Assembly: GCA_030533445.1 (NCBI GenBank)
Contig: CM060075.1
Location: 35,484,196 to 35,548,195, forward strand
Direction: 5' to 3'
DNA from: Cyprinodon diabolis
Taxonomy: Eukaryota; Chordata; Actinopteri; Cyprinodontiformes; Cyprinodontidae
DNA: 64,000 nucleotides
The notes under the pieces were generated by a model. The model did not search any database. It saw only the letters and a list, made by a program, of their open reading frames with translations, and was not told the origin of the DNA. Positions 14,101 through 22,489 of this stretch are shown here, in pieces. The number at the start of each line of letters is the position of its first letter. Positions within the stretch are counted from its first letter, which is position 1. Both the position numbers and the translations under genes were made by a program.

Positions 14101-16456
14101 ATTTTTTAAAAGCTGTATTTTTGAATAAAGACCTCTCAAGTCTTACTTATATACTTGGTTAAAAAATGCACTTGGATCTCACCTCTTTGCATCTGTGGCT
14201 GAAATGTTTAAATTCACTAATGTGCTTGTTGGATTTGTTGCTCTTGAAGGCCAGAAAACTAAGTTCAGGACCTGATTCTGGTTCTTTTCCATGGATGAGA
14301 ATGTGATTGCTAATTTATAAAAAGTGTGAAGAATTATTAAAATTGTCTTTCAGTACTGCCGTCAGCGACGTACAACTGACTAAAGTGACAATTACATCCG
14401 CGCGAGGAAATACATCCAACATACAGAAACACCTGCGCACACAACATGGCATACATTTTAATGAATGCTGTGTTTTTGATGCTCTCCGGACAGCTGTCAA
14501 TCTTAGGAACGGACAAGTCTACTGTGATGTATACTCGGTAAATAGGGAGGGGCGAGAACATCATCCGGGGACTTTGCCTGTTCTCCGTCTTGTGTTGTTG
14601 TGAATTGGAACAGCACTATGTAATGAAAGGCTGAACAACAGGCTTTTAGCCATTAATGTTTCATATGGAGTATTAAATTCACTAATGTGCTCGTTGGATT
14701 TGTTGCTCTTGAAGGACAGAAAACTAAGTTCAGGACCTGATTCTGGTTCTTTTCCATGGATGAGAATGTGAGTGCTAATTTGTAAAAAGTGTGAAGAATT
14801 ATTAAAATTGTCTTCCAGTACTGCCGTCAGCGACGTACAACTGACTAATACAGTGTTTGCACCTGGGGATGGGAATCAAAAACCGGTTTCTGTTCAGAAC
14901 CGGTTCTGTGTGTTCCAGTTCCACTGCACCGTTTGGCAACTCACATAACGATGCCCTAAACGGGTCCAGGCAGCACCAGAGCCTAGCTCTGGGCAGCACG
15001 ACTTACGTCACATTTTTTACGCAAGATACGCACCCGGCAGTAATCAAGTAGGACTTGACCAGGCTTAAGTCTAGAAAAGCAAAACAAAAGCGGTCAAAGC
15101 GATAGAAAGTTTTGCTTGATTTTAAGGACGAGAAAGATGGCAAAAAGGAGCTTTGCAATCACTGCAAAGTGGCAATTACATCTGCGGGAGGAAATACATC
15201 CAACATACAGAAACACCTGCGCACACAACATGGCATACATTTTAACGAATGCCGTGTTTTTGATGCTTCCGGACAGAAGCTAAAGTTACCACCAGTATGG
15301 AAGGCAACTCTGGTGGTAAGTAGCTAGTTTTAAATAACTGGCTATGCTCAACATGGTTCCTAGTAAATAATATGACATTTCTGGAAATAAACCATTTTCC
15401 TATCTCTATTTGAGGTTATTAAACATGCTACGAAGTTGTTCAGCACTTCAGGGAGCGAGAGAAAGGGGACGCTCTTTTATTTAAATAAGGGGGAGATGAG
15501 TTTATTTCCCGAAATTGTACAGTAATGCTTTTTCATTAAACGGATGCCTTCTCCATTAGATTTAGATGATTGTGACGAGAAGGGTAGCCTGGCTGGCTGA
15601 GAGGCTGGCAGCTCCCGTTCACTGCTTTCCGTTTTCCCCGAGGCAGGCAGAAATAGAATGTCCCAGGCGAAGGTAGACGAATGTCACTGTGCACTTACTA
15701 AGTTCATTGTTAACAGAATCGATAAGAGAATCGATAAGGGAATCGGAATAACGAAAATCTTATCAATTCCCAACCCTATTTGCACCAAAGGACAGTTTAA
15801 GGTTTAAATACAGCAGGATTTGCGCATTTGATCTTCTTTAAGCGACATTGTCATATTATGTTTGGAAAAAAACACTTCTCAATGAGATATTGAACTAGTG
15901 TTCATCATAATCCATCAACTATAAGGTATATCAAATAATGCACAGGAGTTTATAGGTTTCAGCTTGTAAGAAAAAAGTGTGCATTGCTCAGATAATCTAC
16001 TATTTTACCAGTCTTCGTCTTAAACATAGAATGTTGCTAACAATATTTTGACGTCCAAATCCACATAGACAGTTTTTCCACTGAAATATTTCCCCGCTGT
16101 ATGAAATAATATTTGTAATACATAACAAATACGTTGTTTTCACACATGGAACTGAGCAAAATCTTACCTCTTTCTAACTGAAGGCTGGTTCAGATCAAGT
16201 AGCCCAGGTTCAATTTTAGGATCACATTCTCCTTCAGCTTGATTTCTGAAAGTAAGGTTGGCTTAGTGATAGGAGGGCTCAGCTAGAGTATGTTAAGGTC
16301 ACTTTACACAAAATAACTTGCCATCTCACCTCTGGCCCTCATTTTCAACAGATAGAGAGGTTTTAGAGCAAGGAACTTTGTCGTCGTCACATGACTCCAT
16401 AATTCCACATTCCACCTTCTCATCCAAATCAGCTTAGATCTGGATTCTACTCCGAC
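1953..16456 (-). CDS. NLRC3-like NOD-like receptor (FISNA-NACHT-LRR), 3' part outside window
   Basis: Cytosolic innate immune receptor of the large teleost NLRC3-like family; NACHT proteins bind nucleotide and oligomerise, and the LRRs are thought to sense ligand. Exons read in order on the minus strand: start exon 16330-16456 (ATG at 16400), 16168-16245, 11363-11470, 8749-8974, NACHT exon 4431-6237, LRR exons 4171-4344 and 1953-2126. Splice phases agree from exon 1 to 2 to 3 (each leaves AG), from 8749 to the NACHT exon, and on through both LRR exons. The 11363 to 8974 junction is not in phase, so one short exon, usual in this family, is either lost or not recognised. The gene leaves the window at the left, so total LRR number and any C-terminal B30.2 domain are unknown. 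Functional status is therefore undecided. Confidence 0.85.
2127..4170 (-). other. NLR intron between LRR exons
   Basis: About 2 kb without a recognisable exon. It contains a LINE-tail remnant near 2378-2470 and otherwise AT-rich sequence. Confidence 0.6.
2378..2470 (-). repeat. LINE 3'-tail remnant
   Basis: The reverse strand reads [11 protein letters not shown], which matches the end of the common fish LINE tail (the 'SLLRLLPPRPD'-type end). A longer piece of a related tail lies at 8240-8530. Very short, so only tentative. Confidence 0.35.
4171..4344 (-). CDS. NLR leucine-rich repeat exon
   Basis: Exactly 174 bp, the standard size of fish NLR LRR exons, with acceptor CTTTCAG and donor CTCAG|GTAAGA. 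It encodes [37 protein letters not shown] and LETLR, i.e. two LRR units of the ribonuclease-inhibitor type. In phase with the NACHT exon. Confidence 0.9.
4431..6237 (-). CDS. NLR NACHT exon
   Basis: One 1807-bp open exon, acceptor TTTTTTAG at 6238 and donor CTAT|GTAAGT at 4430. It starts with the FISNA-type segment ([20 protein letters not shown], then [15 protein letters not shown]). Walker A is GVAGIGKT, about 88-95 residues after the Leu of LKSN. Walker B is [12 protein letters not shown], ~70 residues further. A winged-helix/superhelical region follows ([12 protein letters not shown]). No internal stop is present, which is notable beside the decayed exon copies upstream. The nucleotide-binding residues are intact, so ATP binding looks possible. 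Confidence 0.9.
6542..7729. mobile_element. MITE-like element (outer) split by a second element
   Basis: The ends TTTAAAGGTACACTATGCAAC (from 6541) and the inverted TTGCAAAGTGTGCCTTTAAG (to 7730) pair over about 20 bp with few mismatches. The body is interrupted at 6711-7454 by another transposon. No transposase is encoded. The superfamily is not assigned and the exact ends are uncertain. Confidence 0.6.
6711..7454. mobile_element. PIF/Harbinger-like non-autonomous transposon, nested
   Basis: 744 bp with 24-bp terminal inverted repeats starting TGCTGCATTCATACCGGACG, 3 mismatches against the other end, flanked by TAA at 6708-6710 and 7455-7457. The 3-bp TWA target duplication points to PIF/Harbinger. 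It is CpG-rich inside (GCTGCTCGACGCGCCGCGTC) and shows no transposase. It is inserted in the outer element at 6542-7729. Confidence 0.7.
7869..7922. repeat. (GGAT)n tetranucleotide repeat
   Basis: About 13 uninterrupted GGAT units followed by (AGAT)n. Simple microsatellite. Confidence 0.95.
8240..8530 (+). repeat. LINE 3'-end remnant
   Basis: The translation and the DNA (GAGGTGGCTCAGACATCTTT, CCAGGACGCTTCCCAAGG, GGGCATTCTGGAGGGACCAT) follow the widespread fish LINE tail whose protein reads LRWLRHL..MPPGR.P....TRWRDYIS. Frames are broken. It sits in the intron between the NACHT exon and the preceding exon. Confidence 0.55.
8749..8974 (-). CDS. NLR exon with pre-FISNA helical segment
   Basis: A 226-bp exon, acceptor TTTTTTTTAG and donor GCA|GTAAGA. 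It encodes [13 protein letters not shown] followed by [19 protein letters not shown] and [14 protein letters not shown], the conserved fish NLRC3-like segment with the E-Q-R-S-S-R-E-A-F-L-K-I-T signature just before FISNA. It starts in phase 0 and ends with one base, which joins the NACHT exon in frame. Confidence 0.8.
8975..10560. other. NLR intron, nothing firm recognised
   Basis: Poly-A/T tracts and AT-rich DNA. The NLR exon expected between 11363 and 8974 was looked for here on the minus strand and not found. Confidence 0.4.
11363..11470 (-). CDS. NLR exon 3 (intact copy in duplicated unit A)
   Basis: A 108-bp exon, acceptor TTTACAG and donor AAAAG|GTGAGC. It encodes the motif [15 protein letters not shown] followed by a DHPSDAKR end, close to the 'P-S-C-V-S-x-K-S-D-x-S-M' repeat exons that precede FISNA in fish NLRs. 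Same-phase ends. A duplicate at 13812-13920 carries one extra base. Confidence 0.7.
11733..11838 (-). pseudogene. Decayed paralogue of NLR exon 3 (unit A)
   Basis: Aligns with the 108-bp exon ([15 protein letters not shown] against [15 protein letters not shown]) and keeps a GAG|GTGAGA donor. The acceptor AG is replaced by GG (CCATGG where the active copy has TTACAG), and the exon is 2 bp shorter. It is read as a dead repeat exon. Confidence 0.55.
12203..12415 (+). pseudogene. BED finger copy, unit A
   Basis: Same [15 protein letters not shown] and [14 protein letters not shown] motifs as at 15112, with an Asn in place of a His-helix residue (MQKNLHTQH). It runs into the tandem-duplication junction after CTTCCGGAGAG, so the ORF tail is unrelated sequence. 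Confidence 0.6.
12661..13345 (-). mobile_element. L1-like ORF2 C-terminal remnant
   Basis: The minus strand reads [20 protein letters not shown], then [14 protein letters not shown] and [11 protein letters not shown]. The C-x2-C...H...C pattern and context match the C-terminal region of L1-type ORF2 proteins. Broken in several frames. In unit A the equivalent position has only the flanking few tens of bases (SIYEP), so unit A has a deletion or unit B an insertion. Confidence 0.6.
13812..13920 (-). pseudogene. Frameshifted duplicate of NLR exon 3 (unit B)
   Basis: It is nearly identical to 11363-11470, with both splice sites kept, but 109 bp long instead of 108. The extra T lies in the run at about 13873-13876 (CGTCTTTTGAAGG here, CGTCTTTGAAGG in unit A). 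Inclusion of this copy would shift the frame of the receptor. Confidence 0.75.
14183..14288 (-). pseudogene. Decayed NLR repeat exon, unit B copy
   Basis: Copy of 11733-11838 in the second tandem unit, with the same lost acceptor AG. The loss therefore predates the duplication. Confidence 0.5.
14385..14500 (+). pseudogene. BED finger copy, unit B (5' truncated)
   Basis: Keeps only the second half of the finger ([20 protein letters not shown]), without the two cysteines, because of the deletion at about 14382. It ends at the junction to unit C. Confidence 0.6.
14490..14863. repeat. Tandem unit C (internally deleted)
   Basis: Starts with the same CAGCTGTCAATCTTAGGAAC block and loses the whole stretch from ~14673, including exon 3. 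It then continues through the decayed exon into the complete hAT element at 14864. Confidence 0.7.
14674..14753 (-). pseudogene. Truncated NLR repeat exon, unit C copy
   Basis: Only the 5' part of the decayed exon remains in the third unit. It is joined at about 14673 to sequence that lies ~900 bp away in units A and B, which marks an internal deletion. Confidence 0.5.
14864..15778 (+). mobile_element. hAT non-autonomous element with BED finger
   Basis: 915 bp, starting TGGGGATGGGAATC and ending ATTCCCAACCCTA, flanked by a perfect 8-bp duplication TTTGCACC (14856-14863 and 15779-15786). 8-bp duplications and BED fingers are hAT traits. Inside lies one BED-type zinc-finger ORF but no catalytic domain. 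Truncated copies of the same insertion are present in the upstream tandem units A and B. Confidence 0.85.
15112..15327 (+). CDS. BED zinc-finger fragment of hAT transposase
   Basis: 71-codon ORF reading [20 protein letters not shown] and then [10 protein letters not shown]: a C-x2-C...H-x4-H BED finger that binds DNA in hAT transposases. It is followed by [13 protein letters not shown] and then a GGTAAGT-like donor near 15314, as in a first exon of a spliced transposase. The rest of the transposase is missing here. Confidence 0.65.
   Translation: MLDFKDEKDGKKELCNHCKVAITSAGGNTSNIQKHLRTQHGIHFNECRVFDASGQKLKLPPVWKATLVVSS
15787..16167 (-). other. NLR intron between exons 2 and 3, right part
   Basis: No ORF or repeat recognised between the hAT element and exon 2. 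Confidence 0.5.
16168..16245 (-). CDS. NLR exon 2
   Basis: A 78-bp exon with acceptor CTTTCAG and donor AGAG|GTAAGA. It encodes an acidic linker ([14 protein letters not shown], ending SVRKR). Entry and exit phases are equal, so the exon could be gained or lost without breaking the frame, as is typical of the repeated N-terminal exons in this family. Confidence 0.65.
16330..16456 (-). CDS. NLR exon 1, with start codon
   Basis: Acceptor TTTTCCACAG at 16457 and donor GAG|GTGAGA at 16330. The ATG at 16400 opens a peptide beginning MESCDDDK and ending ENEGQR, which resembles the acidic first exon of fish NLRC3-like proteins. An acceptor before it means a further 5' non-coding exon is expected upstream. 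It ends with two bases (AG) of a split Arg codon. Confidence 0.7.
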
Positions 16457-16659
16457 CTGTGGAAAAAACACAAAAGAGTGATCTTCAATTTGATTCTATT
16501 TATGGCAATGAAAGATTGTTTGCACCACTGCTCATTATTTTTTTTTTTAGCATAAGCAAAAAGCCGCTACGGAACTGTTACTGGACACACAGCAGGAATA
16601 ATCTACTTTAGGATACAGCCCTCAAAGTTTTCCAAAATACAAAGGGCTTTTTTATATAT

Positions 16660-17005
16660 ATTACTGATATAAATTAGTACACATTTTGTGTGTTTTTGAA
16701 TGTGGCAAATATTTATTTCTGAATTTAGAGTTGTTATATTGGTTTACCTGGTGAAAATAAACAAGTGAGATGGGTATATATTTGTTTTTTTATTACGTTG
16801 CCTAATAATTCTACAAGTAATATTACCTGCACACACACAGACATCCTCATAAAATGGCCAAATCTAAAAAAAAACCATCAACTTCCAAAAATATGAAGCT
16901 CTGATATTAAGAAGTATTTTGGGGTGATTGGGGAAACAATTGTAGCCCAATAATAAAAAATAATCCTCAAAAATACAACTTGCCTAATAATTCTGCACAC
17001 AGTGT
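16660..17005. mobile_element. Tc1/mariner-type transposon end remnant
   Basis: Contains TTGCCTAATAATTCTGCACA ending at the ACAGTGTA border (~17005), an internal TGCCTAATAATTCTACAAGT repeat at 16800, and the flanking ATGGGTATATATTTG block. This is the terminal region of a widespread vertebrate mariner family whose ends read CAGAATTATTAGGCAA. No transposase is left. Confidence 0.6.
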
Positions 17006-17250
17006 AGCCGGTAGACCACAAATTGTTCAAGCAACTTTACTTTAACATTATCTTATAATAAAAAAATGTAAGCATTTAAGAAATTACTAGAGTAACAGGG
17101 AAAAAAGTATTTGGTAAAAAGGGTTCTCAATACCTAAGTCATTTGGGGATTATAACATCTGATTACATGTTTAGAAATGGTACAATTAAACAGACATTAT
17201 GTGTGATTGCGGTATTTTAAAGTCTATAGTAATAAATAAGCTTTAAAATG

Positions 17251-17378
17251 TGGCAGTGGCTGCCTAGTGGTTAGGGCATAGAGCTTGGAATCTTGAGGTT
17301 GTGAGTGCGAAACCCACTCCCACAGCCTGCCACTCTGGGTCCCTGAGCAAGAGCCTTAACCCCCGACTGCTCCCCAGG
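17251..17378 (+). repeat. tRNA-derived SINE, left part
   Basis: The pol III A-box-like TGGCTGCCTAGTGG and B-box-like GAGTGCGAAACCC lie ~45 bp apart, followed by CCTGAGCAAGAGCCTTAACC. The SINE is cut at TCCCCAGG by a hAT element and resumes at 18880. Confidence 0.7.
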
Positions 17379-18871
17379 CATAGGCGAATCTACTGAAGTG
17401 GCATAGGGTTGCACATGCCACCCTAAATGACAGCCTTGCCACCCCAGCTGCCACCCCAGTTGGCGATAGGGGTGGCGAGATAATTTGAGAATCACCGACC
17501 GCTAATTTCCAATGTTGGACTGTAGTGAATGCAGCACGAGATGACGCGAGAGCGACTGAGACTGATTTATTTTGAAAACCGAATGGGGCAAAGCGAGGGA
17601 ACCAGGGGTCATGGGGAGAGGAGACACGGGATGAAACGGGTAAAAACTGATTAACTATCTATCGAGAAATTAAATCATAATGAAAGCACAATGCTGCTAG
17701 CATAGCTGCAATGCTGATTTTGAGATGATAAAAATCAGGTTGCAGAACGTTATTTCTCTAACTATGATGTTAGTTAGGCCTGACGTCTCAGGCTCATAAA
17801 GACATATTTGAGGTCAACTATGACAGAAAAGAGACTATAAGTTTGGTTTTACTCAAATCAAAACGCACAAAGGCATTGGATCTAGATAAATTTGTGAAGC
17901 ATTTTGCTGAGCAACATGGAGATCGCCGCATTCAGCTGTTATAGTCATGTTAACTTTATGTTCTGCTCTCTGGTGAGCCTTTACAGAGCCATTACATTTT
18001 GTTTTGGCACCTGAGAAAATCTGATATTTCCTTTAATAAAACCAGAAGTGTTAAAAGTAAAGTTAAAAATGTGATACTGGTGTAAATCCTGCTTAATATG
18101 AAGCAGTGTTGTTGTTTCTTTTTTTGTATATATAGTATGAAACTATCCAGAAATGACCTGTATGAACCTACTCACAAAATGTTTTGAACTTTTTCAGACT
18201 GGAAGCTAAATGTCTTTCTATGTTGCTTCTTTTCAGATTTGTGGAGATTTTGATGTAACATACAGTACCTGCCTTTTTGTTGAATTGTTGATACAGCAGC
18301 TCTATCTACAGCATATCTACATGCATGAAATGTCCCTTTCACGTTGCCATAACTGCTGTATGTCAAGTTACTGAGGAACAAATGGGGTAAATGTGTGTCC
18401 AGAGTAAACAATAAAATGGATGTCTGGCACCTTGTTTGGGTGCCTTGACCCATTTATTTCTACTGTGTAGTTCTGCTCACTTTAGTACAGCTCAGTCCAT
18501 AGATCTCTGATGGGTAACTTTTTCTTTCTATAGTTTCTTCTTGTGCAAATGCTGCAAAGCTGCCTCTCTGACAGTCAATCTCACACATCTACTACTCAGC
18601 ACCTGTGTCTTACCTTAATACCTTTCCTGTCATAAGGCCCCTCTAGAAGTAGTGTTATCATTCTTCTATCTCCTACTAAGTGAGATCATATTGTACGATG
18701 TATTACTAATATGACCTGTTTCACATGAAACACATACTGTACATACTTTTCTCACCAAACTTTGATAACTGTGATTAAATTCAGTGTAAACAAATGCCAT
18801 ATGTTGCCACCCCTCAAAAATTCCTGCCCCCCTCTCGCCACCCCATAAATATTTTTCTAGATCCGCCCCTG
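17379..18871. mobile_element. hAT element inserted in a SINE
   Basis: 1493 bp. The ends CATAGGCGAATCTA and, inverted, CAGGGGCGGATCTA form the terminal repeats. A perfect 8-bp duplication TCCCCAGG is present at 17371-17378 and 18872-18879. No hAT transposase ORF is recognisable inside, so it is probably non-autonomous. Confidence 0.85.
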
Positions 18872-18879
18872 TCCCCAGG

Positions 18880-18972
18880 AGCCCCACGATGGCAGCCCAT
18901 TGCTCCCCAAGAGGATGGGTCAAATGTAGAGGTAATTTCTCCAATGTGAGATCAATAAAGTTTAATTAGTAT
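18880..18972 (+). repeat. tRNA-derived SINE, right part
   Basis: Continues the SINE after the hAT: AGCCCCACGATGGCAGCCCA, then the tail GAGATCAATAAAGTTTAATT. Removing the hAT and one TCCCCAGG copy restores a continuous SINE. Confidence 0.7.
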
Positions 18973-19320
18973 TAAAATAGTAATGAGTAAATGTTTTTCC
19001 CAAAACGAGACGCCATCCCAAAATAACACTGCAGACAGAGCATCAAAATATGTCAAACAAAAAACAGCTCTTAGAACCATTTACAATCGATGTAGCAACA
19101 TACATACAAATACTTTGATTTATTTAAGCCGACGCGTTTATTTCATAAAACTGCATATGCAGGCCCCGGAAGTTTAGATTTGGTTTATTTTCGTCTCCGC
19201 CACACACATCTGCCTTAAAACACGGTGATTAAATCCTATCTTAGTGCAGAGGTCATAAAAAAACGGAATTCAACGACATTTATGATTCAGAATTTATTAC
19301 AGACTAGCAACATTAGTTTT

Positions 19321-19334
19321 AGTTTCAGTTTCGC
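19321..19334. promoter_or_regulatory. Candidate ISRE upstream of the NLR gene
   Basis: AGTTTCAGTTTCGC matches the interferon-stimulated response element consensus AGTTTCNNTTTCNY at every fixed position. It lies ~2.9 kb upstream of the NLR start exon, on the expected promoter side, in a CpG-containing stretch without other features. Binding by IRF/STAT factors is inference. Confidence 0.35.
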
Positions 19335-19562
19335 CAACCTCCATCGCTCAGATCAAAATGGCGAGATTTAACGTGGCTTCGTAACCTTTCCGCATTATTC
19401 CTCGTGAAAGTACAGCTAATGTAAGAAAAAAAAGAACAATAGAAAAGTTATATCGATCGAATAATCAAGATTTCTGGTCTTTCTCCAGCAGACATACCTT
19501 AAGATTCAGTTTATGATGCGGTGCGCAGACACCGAACCTTTCGTTTTGCCAAGATCGCAGTA

Positions 19563-20350
19563 TGGCAGGCCAATTTGACATGTATTAGCTTTACTAAATG
19601 TGTAATGCAGATGTCTAAAATGCATCTTTTCCTAGTCAAAATTAACATTTCAGGCATATTAAAATGTAGATATCTGAAATTCCAATTAAACTAGTCATAT
19701 ATCAATAGGTGATATTTGTTATTATATTTTTACTGGCAGAATGTATTTTAGATGTCAATAATTGTATTTCTGGTTTCTGGAATGTTTTATTCATTTTTGA
19801 TATCTGAAATAGTAATTATGACTAGCAGTAACTCTATTATTGACATCTGAAATTAGAATTCATCCTCGTCAGAATTCACTTTTACATAGGAAGCATGTTA
19901 TTTTAGATATCTGAAAGTAAAAGCCCAATACACATGATTGGGAAACATGACATCATTTGTATTTGAAAGAATCACATTTCAGGTATCTAAAATGTATATG
20001 TTAGGTAGGAAGAAGATTATTTTAGATATCTGAAATGTTCATTTTGAATAGGAAGAAATGCATTTGAGGCGTTTGAAATATATATTCAGTCAAGCTAATA
20101 AATGTCAAAAGGGCCACTTAAAGTTTGGAAAGATTTCTGAGTGATTGAACGTTTATTCTTACAAGTACAATTATATTTTTGGCAGCCTGAAATTTTATTT
20201 TTGCTGGCAAAAATGTAATCAAAGATATCTATATGTACATTTCTGGGTAGTAGGATTGTAGTTTTGACTAGGAAGTATCTTATTTTAGAGATCAACAAAT
20301 GGAACAATGGAGAGGACAGCGCTTCTAATAAATGTCAAATTGGCCTGCCA
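19563..20350. mobile_element. mariner-type MITE with internal AGATATCT array
   Basis: 788 bp. Terminal inverted repeats begin TGGCAGGCCAATTTGACAT, flanked by TA (19561-19562 and 20351-20352). The interior holds six or seven diverged copies of TTTTAGATATCTGAAAT-like units at ~19666, 19796, 19837, 19902, 19978, 20021 and 20226. No ORF of note. Confidence 0.75.
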
Positions 20351-21097
20351 TACTATTTCCTCGCGTAGCAGCGGGAGGACCGCCTTGTTTACAGCGGGAC
20401 CCAATCCCAAACCGGGGTCTCATAGCATTATATACCTAGACGCATCATTGGACGCTGTCGGCAGGGAGGCCAACGTGCCTAGAGGGCAGCCATCTTGGAT
20501 CAGACCACAGTTCAGACAGCTGCTCTGTGAATGAATAGTAGATGCCTTAGATCTTATTTTAATCATATAAAAGACGAGTCAGAGTTAATATTACAATAAT
20601 CTCTTACATGTCATAACCACTAAAAAGACCAAAACAAATTCTAAAATTACCTTTCGGTTAGATTACACATATTCATTCAGATTGTAAACAATGTAAACTG
20701 AACTCAAACTGGATGACATATATGCAAAGTTATATATTTTGCAATTAAATATTAATATGATGACAACAAAGTTTTATATTAATATATATAAGAATGTTTT
20801 ACAAATGTTATATATTCATATAATATATTGTTATTATTCAATCATTTTAAGGATTGCTCTTTGATAATGAGTATTATGATCTATAAAGGAAAATTTTTTT
20901 GTTGCGTGATTTACAAAAGGGAGTCAAGTTATTTTTTAATATTAATTTTTTATTACTGTTATACTAATTTCTAATTATTTTTGTCATTGTCAAGACTTTT
21001 TTGTCAAATCATGGTGAATGGTAAATCTATATTGTGCCTCATTCATCATCGTTATTAATACATATGTGAAAATGTTTTCTTTAACCAATTAATGTGT

Positions 21098-21693
<596 letters not shown>

Positions 21694-21739
21694 AACACAC
21701 TCAGAGTAGGTTATATAATAGGTAAATGTTTTTACTAGT

Positions 21740-22460
21740 TTATGCGAGAGCTTTTTACTAGTGTTTATGCATGTTTTTCAGTATAATATATGGAAGAATT
21801 TAATATGTGTATATGGAGGTTCATTTTGATTTATGTCCCTGGTGGCAGGGTCAGACATCATTAATGATCACACAGATCCCTTCACTTTCCAAAAACTTTA
21901 ACAACAAACATCCTTCTTTGCCACAATCCAATTCCAGAAATCAATAACTTTGCTTTCTGTAGTGATCGGTTGTTTCTCAGCAGCACAGCGTCGCTTTCAT
22001 TGATAAACTCAATCGACTGATTTTACTCATGGCCCGCTGGCTGCTTTCTCTGTCTGTCTGTGGACGATCGACTGGATCCTACAACTTTGCCCTTTTCTTC
22101 AAATCATCAGTGAGCTTTTTCTACTTGTTACGGCTACTCTCGTAACCTAATAAGTTCCCCAAAATAAAATAAAAAATGCCAGAATACTTCTTAGGAGGAT
22201 GTTTTAGAAGGATGTCTTAATTTATAAAAATAATAGAAACAATATCCAAGTTCACTTACAAATTTTTTTAATTTATATCTGAATTGGTGGTAGAAAAACT
22301 GTTCAACTCCTTCACCAAACAATAAGATCAACTGCAGCAGCTGCTTCTGCTTGTTAAGATAAATAAATAAATAGCAATAGATCTACGATTCACATAGCCT
22401 TAGATCAGTAATATTATTAAGCTAGCAAAAAAAATAATCCAATTCTTAAGAGGCTCCAAC
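21740..22460. other. No gene recognised
   Basis: Unique-looking AT-rich sequence between the TA array and the BEL/Pao remnant. Confidence 0.4.
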
Positions 22461-22489
22461 AGAACCTCATGTTCAATGTGGTAATTTCA

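Larger units (their letters stand above)
12365..14489. repeat. Tandem unit B
   Basis: Repeats unit A nearly base for base outside three differences: ~670 bp of L1-like sequence at 12661-13332, a +1 base in exon 3, and a deletion of the hAT left part near 14382 (CTGACTA joined to AAGTGACAATTACATCC). Confidence 0.75.

Noticed and set aside
17251..17330. A true tRNA gene
   Set aside because: A- and B-box-like motifs are present, but no cloverleaf can be drawn; it is the head of a SINE with a SINE body and tail.
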